Shown: positions 43,801-52,660 of the stretch, one piece after another
Position numbering within the stretch: the first letter of the stretch is position 1
How the letters are laid out: each line of letters opens with the position of its first letter
From: Bolinopsis microptera
Taxonomy: Eukaryota; Ctenophora; Tentaculata; Lobata; Bolinopsidae
Assembly: GCF_026151205.1 (NCBI RefSeq)
Contig: NC_087084.1
Location: 14,741,760-14,805,759 of the forward strand
Length of the DNA: 64,000 nucleotides
Direction of reading: 5' to 3'
Notes under the pieces: model-generated
What the model was told of the DNA's origin: nothing
The model's input: the letters and a program-made list of their open reading frames with translations, nothing else
Databases searched by the model: none
Position numbers and translations under genes: made by a program

Positions 43801-46800
43801 GCTGGAACTAGGGGGCGGGACAAGGGGGGCGAGACAAGGGGGGCGGGACAAAAGGGGCGAGACAAGGGGGCGGGACAAGGGGAGCGGGACAATGGGGGCG
43901 GGACAAAAGGGGCGAGACAAGGGGGCCGGGACAAGGGCTGGGTATAAAACATTCTCATTTATAAATTATAATATCTGATTCTACATTCTACTTAATTAAC
44001 TAATTAAATGACATGGTCCCAGAGGAGCTGAAGACACCAGAGAAGACATTGCCCCTAGGAGGGTTCATCGGACTCACCGGAGTTACCCTCAGTTACTTTC
44101 TCTGTAACGTAGCTTACCTAATGATGTTCTCACTGCACCAGATAGTCGATACTAACACTATTGCTATGGTTAGTTGCTAGGTTACTAGTGTAGTTGCTAG
44201 GTTACTAGTGTAGTTGCTATGTTACATCATGATGTTCTCACTGCACCAGATAGTCGATACTAACACTATTGCTATGGTTAGTTGCTAGGTTACTAGTGTA
44301 GTTGCTAGGTTACTAGTGTAGTTGCTAGGTTACTAGTGTAGTTGCTAGGTTACTAGTGTAGTCGCTAGGTTACTAGTGTAGTTGCTAGGTTACTAGTGTA
44401 GTTGCTAGGTTACTAGTGTAGTTGCTAGGTTACTAGTGTAGTTGCTAGGTTACTAGTGTAGTTGCTAGGTTACTAGTGTAGTTGCTAGGTTACTAGTGTA
44501 GTTGCTAGGTTACTAGTTTAGTTGCTAGGTTACTAGTGTAGTTGCTAGGTTACTAGTGTAGTTGCTAGGTTACTAGTGTAGTTGCTAGGTTACTAGTGTA
44601 GTTGCTAGGTTACTAGTGTAGTTGCTAGGTTACTAGTGTAGTTGCTAGGTTACTAGTGTAGTTGCTAGGTTACTAGTGTAGTTGCTAGGTTACTAGTGTA
44701 GTTGCTAGGTTACTAGTGTAGTTGCTAGGTTACTAGTGTAGTTGCTAGGTTACTAGTGTAGATGCTAGGTTACTATTGTAGTTGCTAGGTTACTAGTGTA
44801 GTTGCTAGGTTACTAGTGTAGTTGCTAGGTTACTAGTGTAGTTGCTAGGTTACTAGTGTAGTTGCTAGGTTACTAGTGTAGATGCTAGGTTACTATTGTA
44901 GTTGCTAGGTTACTAGTGTAGTTGCTAGGTTACTATTGTAGTTGCTAGGTTACTACTGTAGTTGCTAGGTTACTAGTGTAGTTGCTAGGTTACTAGTGTA
45001 GTTGCTAGGTTACTAGTGTAGTTGCTAGGTTACTAGTGTAGTTGCTAGGTTACTAGTGTAGTTGCTAGGTTACTATTGTAGTTGCTAGGTTACTAGTGTA
45101 GTTGCTAGGTTACTAGTGTAGTTGCTAGGTTACTATTGTAGTTGCTAGGTTACTACTGTAGTTGCTAGGTTACTAGTGTAGTTGCTAGGTTACTAGTGTA
45201 GTTGCTAGGTTACTAGTGTAGTTGCTAGGTTACATCATGATGTTCTCACTGCACCAGATAGTCGATACTAACACTATTGCTATGGTTAGTTGCTAGGTTA
45301 CTAGTGTAGTTGCTAGGTTACTAGTGTAGTTGCTAGGTTACTAGTGTAGTTGCTAGGTTATTAGTTTAGTTGCTAGGTTACTAGTGTAGTTGCTAGGTTA
45401 CTAGTGTAGTTGCTAGGTTACTAGTGTAGTTGCTAGGTTACTAGTGTAGTTGCTAGGTTATTAGTTTAGTTGCTAGGTTACTAGTGTAGTTGCTAGGTTA
45501 TTAGTTTAGTTGCTAGGTTACTAGTGTAGTTGCTAGGTTATTAGTTTAGTTGCTAGGTTACTAGTGTAGTTGCTAGGTTACTAGTGTAGTTGCTAGGTTA
45601 CTAGTGTAGTTGCTAGGTTACTAGTGTAGTTGCTAGGTTACTAGTGTAGTTGCTAGGTTACTAGTGTAGTTGCTAGGTTACTAGTTTAGTTGCTAGGTTA
45701 CTAGTGTAGTTGCTAGGTTACTAGTGTGGTTGCTAGGTTACTAGTGTAGTTGCTAGGTTACTAGTGTAGTTGCTAGGTTACTAGTGTAGTTGCTAGGTTA
45801 CTAGTGTAGTTGCTAGGTTACTAGTGTAGTTGCTACGTTACTAGTGTAGTTGCTAGCTTACCTCATGATGTTCTCACTGCACCAGATAGTCGATACTAAC
45901 ACTATTGCTATGGTTAGTTACTATTTTTTTTATTGAAATCTTTTAAATCAATCAATTACATACAAATTACACAATGGAATAAGCTACAAAATATACCTTG
46001 AGAGAAAGTGTAGATTTGCAAGCTTGCTTACTATGCAAAATACTTAAAATGTATGTAATCAAATGACTTGTGGGTCACCAAAACACAGATATCGAGTGCA
46101 GATGTAACTCCTGTACAAGCATGACACCAAATAGCTTCTATAGTTTCTAGCATAGCCTGAAACAAACATTCTTCTCTCTTACCGGGCATTCAACATTCCA
46201 ACTTAGTTATATGAACATTGATAAGATGGTACAATGATTAATGATGAGACGTTAAAATAATACGATGGTAAAATGATAAGATGTTACAATAAGATGCCAT
46301 AAAAACTTTACTGTACTTAATCTTATTTCCAGGATAGCGGGTTCATTGCGTTTGGCAGAGCGGGTGAGATAACCATGAGCTTAGGACTGTTAGTCTCGTG
46401 CCTGGGGTGTCTGGGCGGTGCTATCTGCTGCATATCACGAAACATTCAGGTACTTCATTCCAGTAAATTAGTTCCTAATTAGTTCCTAATTACTGTAATC
46501 ACCTTATAATTACTCTACGTTTTGTGGCTGGTGAAAAATGGTTTCTCCAGTTAGCCATGCATGACCACGACGACCATTGAACGTAAGATGTTTTATGCTG
46601 AAAAATAAAGAAACAATTAAGTTATGTGGCAAATTGCCAGCAAGTTTGAAAGACAGAAAATACGATTTTCTTATCGGTTTACCCCACCCAGAGCACAGCA
46701 GAAACGGGAATATTCCCATCTTTCTTAAGCGGGATCAACAAAACCTTCCAGACACCAATCAAAGCTATCATCACTGTGGTACGTGGATAGTTTGAGGAAA

Positions 46801-48104
46801 TTCGATTATATAATTTTAACCGTTAGTTCAAACACACAGACATATCATTTGCAAGCAATCTCAGACAATGTCTTCTTCCTCTAGTCCCCTCAACCAAACA
46901 CAAGGAAATATTTCAAACAGATGCCTGCCCGAGCAGGTACTGACAATGAGTGTGTATGTTCTGGTGGACGCCAACATGCTGATCCCCTTCTTAAGCACTG
47001 TAGAGTGGTTATTCTACTGCGTGACGTTCTCCACTATTCTTTACTTACGGTATAAGGAGCCAAACTCGAAAAGGCCCTTCAAGGTGGGTTATTTATGTTA
47101 TTCTAATCGTAAAATAACTGAACTTCAAAGTTCAAAGAGTAAACCAAGACATGTTGGGTAATTAGTAATCACTTGTGATGTCGTACCTTGAAGGAATTCA
47201 ATGGGAGCTTCTGTGAATAACTTACTTACATTTCCCAGTGAAACCTAAACTTTGTAACTTCAGGTTCCACTATTTGTGTCGGTGTTCCTGTTTTTAATAA
47301 CGGGAACGTTTGTGGTACTGCCTCTATTCTCGGAGGAAAGTAGGGTCACCACCCTGTTGGGTACGTGAGGAATACTTAATGGATAATTAATTAATTAATT
47401 AATTACTTGATGGATAGTTAATTAATTCATTATTAATTACTTAAAATTACCTGTTAAAAGTTCAAGAAACTTCCTAGGATACCCCTTCAGTGCATACTGT
47501 AAACATAGTTGATAGTACTATTACTATTATATTACTATTATTACTTAATGGATAATTAATAGATTCATTCAAATAATGGATCAATTTCTATAATCGTATA
47601 AAATTTGTTTTTGGAGGATGAGGGAAGTATTTTATTAATAATTAATTAAACACGAAGGATTTTAAAAGGAATATTGCCAATATTTGAACAACAAACCTTG
47701 ACAGGTCTATGCTGGATACCACTAGGAGCAGTGTTTTACGGTATCCGGCATCTTATAGCACGGTATCTTGTTAAGCAGAATGCGGTATCCGGCATCTTAT
47801 AGTACGGTATCTTGTTAAGCAGAATGCGGTACCCGGCATCTTATAGCACGGTATCTTGTTAAGCAGAATGCGGTACCCGGCATCTTATAACATGGTATCT
47901 TGTTAAGCAGAATGTGGCATCTTACAGCACGGTATCTTATCAGGTCTAAGCTGGTTACCACTAGGAGCGGCAGTTTACGGCATCCGGCATCTTATTAAAC
48001 AGTGCTGCTACAAGAAGCTAGAACAGAAGACATCCAGTCAGTCTAGTTTAGACTCTGGGTATAGTGAGGTTGACGGAAACGACAAGGAATGTAAACTTAG
48101 CTAA
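37815..48104 (+). CDS. SLC7-family amino-acid transporter (LAT/b0,+AT-like), gene 1
   Basis: Thirteen exons join into one open frame of 492 residues: 37815-37856, 38108-38213, 38540-38638, 38861-38963, 39323-39435, 39681-39812, 43639-43767, 44023-44168, 46333-46449, 46692-46778, 46937-47083, 47264-47360 and 47944-48104. All introns are GT-AG. Family hallmarks are GACVGAGIFISPKG-type TM1 (GSCVGAGIFISPKG), AYAELGTMMPQSGGEFVY, KPASLSVV, WNSLNYMTEELKTPEKTLP and KAIITV. Twelve membrane segments are expected. SLC7 light chains exchange amino acids at the plasma membrane. The loop that normally carries the heavy-chain disulfide cysteine (after KPA..EY) has Cys only in EYLCN and none in the usual position. 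Intron 6 houses a retrotransposon fragment and another gene; intron 8 is a minisatellite. Polyadenylation signal 48167-48172. Tandem paralogue at 55071. Confidence 0.93.
37842..37968 (+). repeat. Tandem duplication of exon 1 end plus donor
   Basis: 'cgctgtttcctaaggtatt' through 'ttgtttgttttcct' occurs twice in a row (about 37843-37903 and 37909-37968). The second copy retains the 'cctaag|gtattt' splice donor without the start of the exon. It could be used as an alternative donor only if exon 1 were extended through intervening intron. Confidence 0.85.
37998..38107 (+). repeat. 31-bp repeat made from the exon 2 acceptor tract
   Basis: 'tttccttgtgtgtttgtcgt' 'ctttaaagata' occurs about three times and ends in 'tttccttgtgtttcag', the real acceptor of exon 2. 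The pyrimidine tract is amplified but only the last copy has AG at the correct place. Confidence 0.85.
38429..38514 (+). mobile_element. 86-bp hAT-like micro-MITE in intron 2, with empty site in the paralogue
   Basis: catgctca flanks both sides (38421-38428 and 38515-38522). The homologous intron of gene 2 has a single 'accatgctcagagctaaata' (55590-55609) without the insert. The paralogue thus shows the pre-insertion state. The ends are TTACTGGG and CCCCAGGTAA. It is related to 1184-1262 in opposite orientation. Confidence 0.92.
40240..41500 (+). pseudogene. Retrotransposon C-terminal fragment (RT thumb, zinc finger, PD-(D/E)XK-like domain)
   Basis: A 412-codon open frame (40258-41496) starts in the region downstream of an RT: MTYFMRTIEGLDQHLQPLD, ERRTVALPVRCGGLGIPVL. 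A zinc-finger-like CVCGAKMDINHALNCPRGGY with HNSVRDFIA follows, then HPDVRARGF...FDIKFLNPNSESY. The last resembles the catalytic core of restriction-like (PD-(D/E)XK) endonucleases of some retrotransposons. The RT core is missing. It lies in intron 6 of SLC7 gene 1, sense strand; gene 2's intron 6 (377 bp) lacks it. The frame is still open, so the insertion is not old. Clade uncertain. Confidence 0.7.
41616..43208 (+). CDS. Membrane-anchored papain-like cysteine protease homologue without catalytic His
   Basis: The start is ATG 41616 (530 residues), because the following MLSIFPLLVLSLAF fits a signal peptide; an in-frame upstream ATG at 41565 lacks this logic. Residues about 40-125 form an I29-type propeptide (KRQQIFIQNLDVIKKHN, GVNKFT). 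The peptidase C1 domain follows. The oxyanion Gln and nucleophile are intact (HQRKCGSCYIF, Cys about 166), and the catalytic Asn stands in LRNSWG (about 337). The position of the catalytic His (normally NHAV) reads KPLAV, so His is replaced by Leu at about 321. After the domain come a charged W/E-rich stretch, a Thr/Asn-rich stalk with many N-glycosylation sites, and two membrane segments at the C-terminus. It is intronless and lies inside intron 6 of SLC7 gene 1, so it may be a retrocopy. Polyadenylation signal 43390-43395. It is likely a pseudoenzyme. Confidence 0.8.
   Translation: MLSIFPLLVLSLAFKKTCCNELISDDVKEDIVHSQSLSESWRKYLDVFYNTRNIYQPETMLFKSSGQGLEADKKRQQIFIQNLDVIKKHNKDFTNGLTRSYLGVNKFTIMDDEELKSYTGLLSENNTKELSEDPPSVMRENLPESIDYVQEGYIAPVTHQRKCGSCYIFAFVAVLEYHLAKTTGRLLKLSEQELLDCCSNDDTGCRGGELNHAALYLQRDGKRLTTLKHLPYIAEDVECEKEKYPNALKGWLDGNAYDLRRIQVMGDASKPDPIKSDNILADSLDKYGPLWIGVNWEIDGFRHYQSGILDTVGGIGFMKPLAVVLVGYTPEYFNLRNSWGVNYGMKGYVRVARRMNVAKMYDREGFALVSNHSLTGKDREGFWDDEQWWREYYEEEKERGNVDEYRNEQKRKSRGKDWWREEPELTNNDNSANTTTNTTNTKNTTDSKNTTDTTSFDNKKFITLGIITITVITAAVIQGANCLWICKSAQRQIMNQWNSPSWIVFLMNIVATVGLTLNIVLVGIFIYHDI
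43390..43395 (+). terminator. Polyadenylation signal of the protease-like gene
   Basis: AATAAA lies 182 bases after the stop codon, in AT-rich 3' sequence. Confidence 0.5.
43790..43938 (+). repeat. G-rich minisatellite in intron 7
   Basis: Repeats of 'gggacaagggggcgggacaa' type, 14-17 bp each, with only G, A and C on this strand. It is strongly purine-rich and could form G-quadruplexes. Gene 2 intron 7 has no such array. Confidence 0.85.
44169..45912 (+). repeat. 20-bp intron-8 minisatellite of gene 1 with embedded exon-8 ends
   Basis: Unit 'gttgctaggttactagtgta', about 80 copies, starting directly at the exon 8 donor (ATG|GTTAGT). Three extra copies of the last 48 exon bases plus donor are embedded at 44229-44276, 45237-45284 and 45865-45912. 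Each is followed by 'gttagttgctagg' or 'gttagttactat'. The last copy closes the array. Confidence 0.95.
47705..47943 (+). repeat. Exon-13-like duplicate and derived repeats; possible alternative terminal exon (gene 1)
   Basis: A second acceptor (TTGACAG, 47698-47704) precedes a near copy of the start of exon 13. If used in the same phase it encodes GLCWIPLGAVFYGIRHLIAR and 12 more residues, to a stop at 47800-47802. About four degenerate units of 'cggcatcttatagcacggta' 'tcttgttaagcagaatg' follow, then the regular exon 13 at 47944. Gene 2 has the same arrangement at 62437-62631. Confidence 0.75.
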
Positions 48105-48166
48105 GACTGAGTTGAACTGAGATAACATTTGTATGATTCTTTTATATTAGTGTTTTATATTAATGT

Positions 48167-48172
48167 AATAAA
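48167..48172 (+). terminator. Polyadenylation signal of SLC7 gene 1
   Basis: AATAAA 63 bases after the stop, conserved in gene 2 at 62855-62860. A second AATAAA follows near 48199. Confidence 0.65.
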
Positions 48173-48716
48173 AACTTTTGAGAGTTTGACATTCAGATTA
48201 ATAAAACATCCAATTATTTTAATTGGTAAACTAAACAAAGTTACATCTTAAGAGTTTTTAGTTTTTATGTTCGGTCCCTATGATGTACCTGCAGCATTCT
48301 GTTACGGGTATTTGTTTTTGTTTTAACTTGGGTTTAAGATTGCGACTTTTCATTTGTACGGCATTTCAAGCGTTAAAATTGTTAACATAATAACATTTTA
48401 ATAGTATAAATACTGTTAAAAATTGTCAAACATAGACGATTTCCCATCAAAATACGAGACTTTCGAGAATAAAAATGAGTATATAATTTTCAACCATTCT
48501 GAACTTTAAAATAAATTCTGGTTGGCTGTCACGAGTCAGTCACGTGTCACGTGTCAGTTGTGTACTGAAGTAATCAGTCACGTGCCAGTTGTGTACTGAA
48601 GTAATGAATACGTTAGAATTGTTTTGTCTGATAAAAGTGAGAACTGCATGCAAAGTGGTTAATTCATTGCTCAAAATGATGCAGCCTCCAATTCGAATTA
48701 GATAACAAAACATAAG

Positions 48717-48811
48717 TCCGCGTATCCTACGCTACTGCAGAGCATGAACAGGAGTGTGAAGTAGTCCGCGTATCCTACGCTACTGCAGAGCATGAACAGG
48801 AGTGTGAAGTA
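48717..48811 (+). repeat. 47-bp tandem duplication
   Basis: 'gtccgcgtatcctacgctac' through 'aacaggagtgtgaagta' occurs twice in a row downstream of gene 1. Gene 2's flank has a single diverged copy (63440-63484), so the duplication arose after the segments separated. Confidence 0.9.
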
Positions 48812-49135
48812 GCATCTCCTCCCCTTACTTTATAATAAAAAACAATCGGAAGTTTTATTGAAAAATCGTCGAATAATGCTCGATAACGGTGCAAGACTAA
48901 ATCAAAAGATAAGGAAAAACAGCTCATTTTACGAACACGGATGTCGGATACCAATTGCTCAAATCTAATTTGTCGTTTAAATTTTTATACTACCCCTATT
49001 TCTCTTCTAAATTTTTCCGTTGATGAACTGCCAAGTGGTTTCTAGAATCAAATTCTTAAATATTTAAAATTCCCCTATCAATTTTGGTCGACACATGTTA
49101 AATAAGAGCAAGTTGAAGAACTATTGCATACGTCT

Positions 49136-49316
49136 CCAGTAGCAGGGAGGATCAGTTGAGTGTGCACTTCGGTGTTTAGAGTTTTTGCTACTGGATATAT
49201 GGTTAAATAGGTCATTGGTAACTCAAATCACCGAGAGCCACGCCCATATGTCATATTAGCAAAAAACTCTATACATACATCGAAGTGCACACTCAACTCC
49301 TCCCTGCTACTGCAGA
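49136..49316. mobile_element. Foldback MITE, copy 1 (copy 2 at about 63818-63993)
   Basis: 'cagtagcagggagga' plus 'ttgagtgtgcacttcg' and 'tagagtttttgct' on the left are inverted on the right as 'agcaaaaaactcta', 'cgaagtgcacactcaa' and 'tcctccctgctactg'. The arms are about 50 bp around a loop of about 70 bp. The second copy belongs to the duplicated 3' flank of gene 2 and has lost part of the left arm. Confidence 0.8.
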
Positions 49317-49329
49317 GTATATGTTGAAT

Positions 49330-50885
49330 GCGTCAAATTGGATGTGCTTTCTGTGGAGATACGTACCTGTGTGCCGCCCCCGCGGATGTCTAATGTCCTA
49401 AAGAAGAAAACAGGCCTTGTTTTTTGCCGACCCCTACAGACTTTTTTAGCGAAGAGTCTCACGCACTACGCAGTAGAGCCCAGACCCAAGCAAAAAATGT
49501 GATAGTCGAGTATAGAGTGATTCATCAGATCATCCCATTACCTCTTGACTAATGTTAACTACATCCTGGAGGGGGATATTTAAAACATATAAGTGATACG
49601 AAAGGATTGTATTAGTAGGAGCTTTCTAAATACTTGTGTAAATCGTCTTCAGTAAATCGTCTTCTTTAACTACATCATATATCATTTCAAGTCCCAGTTA
49701 ACAGTTAGACACATTCCTCATTTCAAGGCGATTAGATAATTGGTTTACAGGTCCCCCAGACCAATTATAAAGTCTTTTGATTTCTGATAGCTTCCGTTAC
49801 CTGTCTCCACACTTCCACAGCTGCTGTCTCATCTTTCGATAAAGATGTGTCGTTAAATCTTTATTTTTATTTTAAGAACATTCTTGTATATTATTTATTT
49901 TCCTATTTAGTCAAGACGTGAGTGTTAGGGCTCTCATTGACGAATTTATTTATGTTTAATCCTGTTTAATCCTGTTTAGTTGCTAGCTCTTCGTTGGGTA
50001 TTATATATCCTTGTTATTGCGATTGGTGACGTGTCTTTAGTGACAATAAGATATTTAGATATGACTTATGAGAGCAAGCGCTAAAAGTAAATAGGTTTTT
50101 TACTCATTCGATCCTTGATCTTAAACTATTACCCGTTCAATTTTGGTATAAACACGTAAACTTAGTGCAGAATAAAGCAAGTTATACTACTATTTCATAC
50201 GTATCAAATTGGATGTGCTTTCGGTGGAGATATAGCGCGGGCCGTTTAATTATGGTTAGGGTTTTAGCATATAACTATAAGTATATACTTCAGATAAGAA
50301 TCTGGTGAGGTATAGGGTTGGGATCTCAATAATCCCTCAGGGCCATCTATTTCTAAAGAACATGTTTAAGTAAGTCACAATATCTAATCTTGTGTGAGTT
50401 TTTGACTTTTAATATAAATAATTATTACATATATTTTTGAGTAAATATTGGCTGGTACTTTGGGCCGGTCCCTAACGAAACACGTGATAGTCGAGTGTAG
50501 AGTGATTCATCAGATCATCCGATTTGGTTTACAGCTCCCCAGACCAATTATAAAGTCTAACATTTCCTCATTTCGAGCCCGTGAGCGGGTGAGCCGTAGA
50601 GTCTGACGCAGTAGAGACTGCAGTAGAGTCCGGACGCAAGCTGGGGTGGTCGTTACGCCACTGTGCACTTGCATAAAGCATAAAATATAAATGATAAGAC
50701 GAGTTTATCTAATATTCTAATATTGGATTATAAACAAACCCTGCTTGCATTGGACGTGGTGCTTCTTCAATGGACGTTCATGCAGATTTCTAAAAATATA
50801 TTTAAAACCTCCTCGTTATGATACGAAGTAATCTGCCTGGAAAATTGAACACATTATGAACATTATCTTGAACACATTATGCAAG
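49330..50885. other. Non-coding repeat mosaic between SLC7 gene 1 flank and the hAT elements
   Basis: It contains two copies of 'gtgatagtcgagt.tagagtgattcatcagatcat' (about 49500 and 50483). A LINE 3' end with '(tttaatcctg)n' tail is at 49900-49980 (reverse complement family copy at 12892-12958). Fragments of 'aattggatgtgctttcggtggagatat' are also present. No gene supported. Confidence 0.6.
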
Positions 50886-50893
50886 ATAAGCAG

Positions 50894-52471
50894 TAGGGTT
50901 TGCATTATCGGTCCAAAATTTTTTATCGCCGATAACCGATAATAATTTTTCAATTATCGGCGATAACGATAATTATCGGCGATAAAATTTGGTCAGAACA
51001 ATTAGCTTATTTTCCATCGATTCAGTGGCTTAATTAATCATACGTTCATGATTTATAACTTCCGTGATTGAGGGTCATGAATTCCCGAGATATCGTACAT
51101 AAATTGTAAACGCGTAATTTCAAAATAGTCAATCAATTGAAAGTGAAGATCCGATATACTTTACAGTGAACAGTCAGTGAGAATAACAATCTTACACAAA
51201 GTGGAACGCGTAATTCCAAAATTGTAAATTAATCAAAAGTGAAGTGGTAATAACAATCTCCCCCTATTTGTAATGTGTGCAAAGTTAGAACTTGCTACAT
51301 AAGTAACTACTTAGAAGCTTTATTAGCAAAATAGTATTTCAGAAAAATCAACATATCTAAAGATTTGTCAGATAGTCTACATCTTAATTTCGTGAGAAGG
51401 AGTCCACTTGCACTGAAGGTCCGCTCTGCCTCAACAGACGTGGGCGGAATGTTCAAAATACAGAATGTTCATGGCATCTCTGATGAAACTGCTGGTTGCA
51501 ATTTGATTAAAAGAGAGTCTGTCCACAGCCGCTAAACGGCTATAAATTTCGGCTTGAGTTTTCCTTTCGATGTAAGATACTATTAGGGACTGATTTTTTG
51601 GTCGCTTGACTTTGGGGGATGCCGAAGATTTATCATTATTAGCAGCTGCATTTTCTATACCGTGTTTAACTCTCAAGTGGTACCAAAGACTAGTGTAAGA
51701 CCTTTTGGCTGTTGTGCTGAGAAAAGACTTGTCACATTGCATGCAGGCCACGTTGTCCCCCTCTTTTGTGAAATGTTTCCAGATCTCGTTGGTTGACATA
51801 TCAAGGTTAACTAGTTTTCCGAGACACAACAGAAAACAGATAACAACTGATACGTGTAACGTAATCAATCAACGATTTAAGCAAATGAGCGACCCAGGCA
51901 AGTTAATCATCGGCATTTCTCAGGGGAGGGGCGTGGAGTGTGGACTGTGCAGGAGTGTATTGTGTTGTTATGGTGTGTACTGTGTCGGGTTCAAATTATT
52001 ACCTTATACGGTTGTAACTGAATTGATAGTTTGAAGTGAACAGCTTATCTGTAATAGGGTGGGCGAAACTACGGGATACTTATTACAGATTTAACGTTTA
52101 AACTTTAATTCCGTTGAATTCAAATATGCAACTATCCCATAAAATATGAATACTTTTACATAGTACATACCTTGTTTCACCAATCAACAGTGATAAGATA
52201 ACATTGCAAATCTTGCTGATTTAAGTACTTAAGTAGCAAATTCAGATGTTTTGATCAGTTTCACACATATCTTATGATCAATCTAGTGAAAATGGGAGGT
52301 AAGAATCTGCGATTTAGCTGTTAAGTCTCGAAAATTCCGAAATTATTTTTGAAAAGAAATTTCTGAAATTATCGGTTTATCGGTCAGAAATTATCGCCGA
52401 TAACCGATAACGATTTTACTACGAATTATCGCCTATAATTTTATCGCCGATATTATCGATTGCAAACCCTA
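50894..52471. mobile_element. hAT-like element, copy 1 (1578 bp)
   Basis: ataagcag occurs on both sides (50886-50893 and 52472-52479), a perfect 8-bp target duplication. The terminal inverted repeats are TAGGGTTTGCA and TGCAAACCCTA. Subterminal regions carry many 'ttatcgccgataa' / 'ttatcggcgataa' palindromes (about 50929-50990 and 52376-52460), likely transposase-binding sites. The only gene inside is the BED-finger ORF on the minus strand. The hAT dimerisation and catalytic domain is absent, so the element is non-autonomous. Confidence 0.93.
51431..51799 (-). CDS. BED zinc-finger protein of hAT copy 1
   Basis: I place the start at the second Met (51799, MSTNEIW), because BED domains begin close to the N-terminus; an upstream in-frame ATG at 51868 adds a hydrophobic 23-residue leader. 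Residues about 5-50 form the BED finger: WKHFTKEGDN, CMQC, then SLWYHLRVKH (C2H2-like ligands). A basic PKVKRPKNQ linker and an AEIYSRLAAVDRLSFNQI segment follow, typical of the start of hAT transposases. The frame stops at 51431, with no catalytic or dimerisation domain. It could bind the subterminal palindromes and act as a regulator, or simply be a deletion remnant. The second copy (53198-53566) is identical in translation. Confidence 0.8.
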   Translation of the reverse strand: MSTNEIWKHFTKEGDNVACMQCDKSFLSTTAKRSYTSLWYHLRVKHGIENAAANNDKSSASPKVKRPKNQSLIVSYIERKTQAEIYSRLAAVDRLSFNQIATSSFIRDAMNILYFEHSAHVC

Positions 52472-52660
52472 ATAAGCAGAGAACGTGTCTAATCTTGAAT
52501 ATCAGTTAAGATAAAGATGCTGGGAAATAATATCTTATGAAAATAAGGTGATAGACAAACAGATGTTTCCTCGCTTGGGGGCAATGCAGTTTCCTATCAT
52601 ACACAGTCAAAGCTAAAACCATCACGTGGTGTTATTACGAGTAACGTTATTGGTCAGGAG

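Noticed and set aside
43752..43958. Pro/Arg-rich minus-strand ORFs at 43729-43958
   Set aside because: They are a by-product of the G-rich minisatellite in intron 7.
46868..47161. Stand-alone 97-codon protein starting MSSSSSPLNQ
   Set aside because: The frame is exon 11 of SLC7 gene 1 (from 46937) plus upstream and downstream intron. The same applies to 61629-61856 in gene 2.
51705..52034. 109-codon plus-strand ORF in the hAT elements
   Set aside because: It overlaps the BED-finger gene antisense and has no motifs. Its presence in both copies only reflects their identity.
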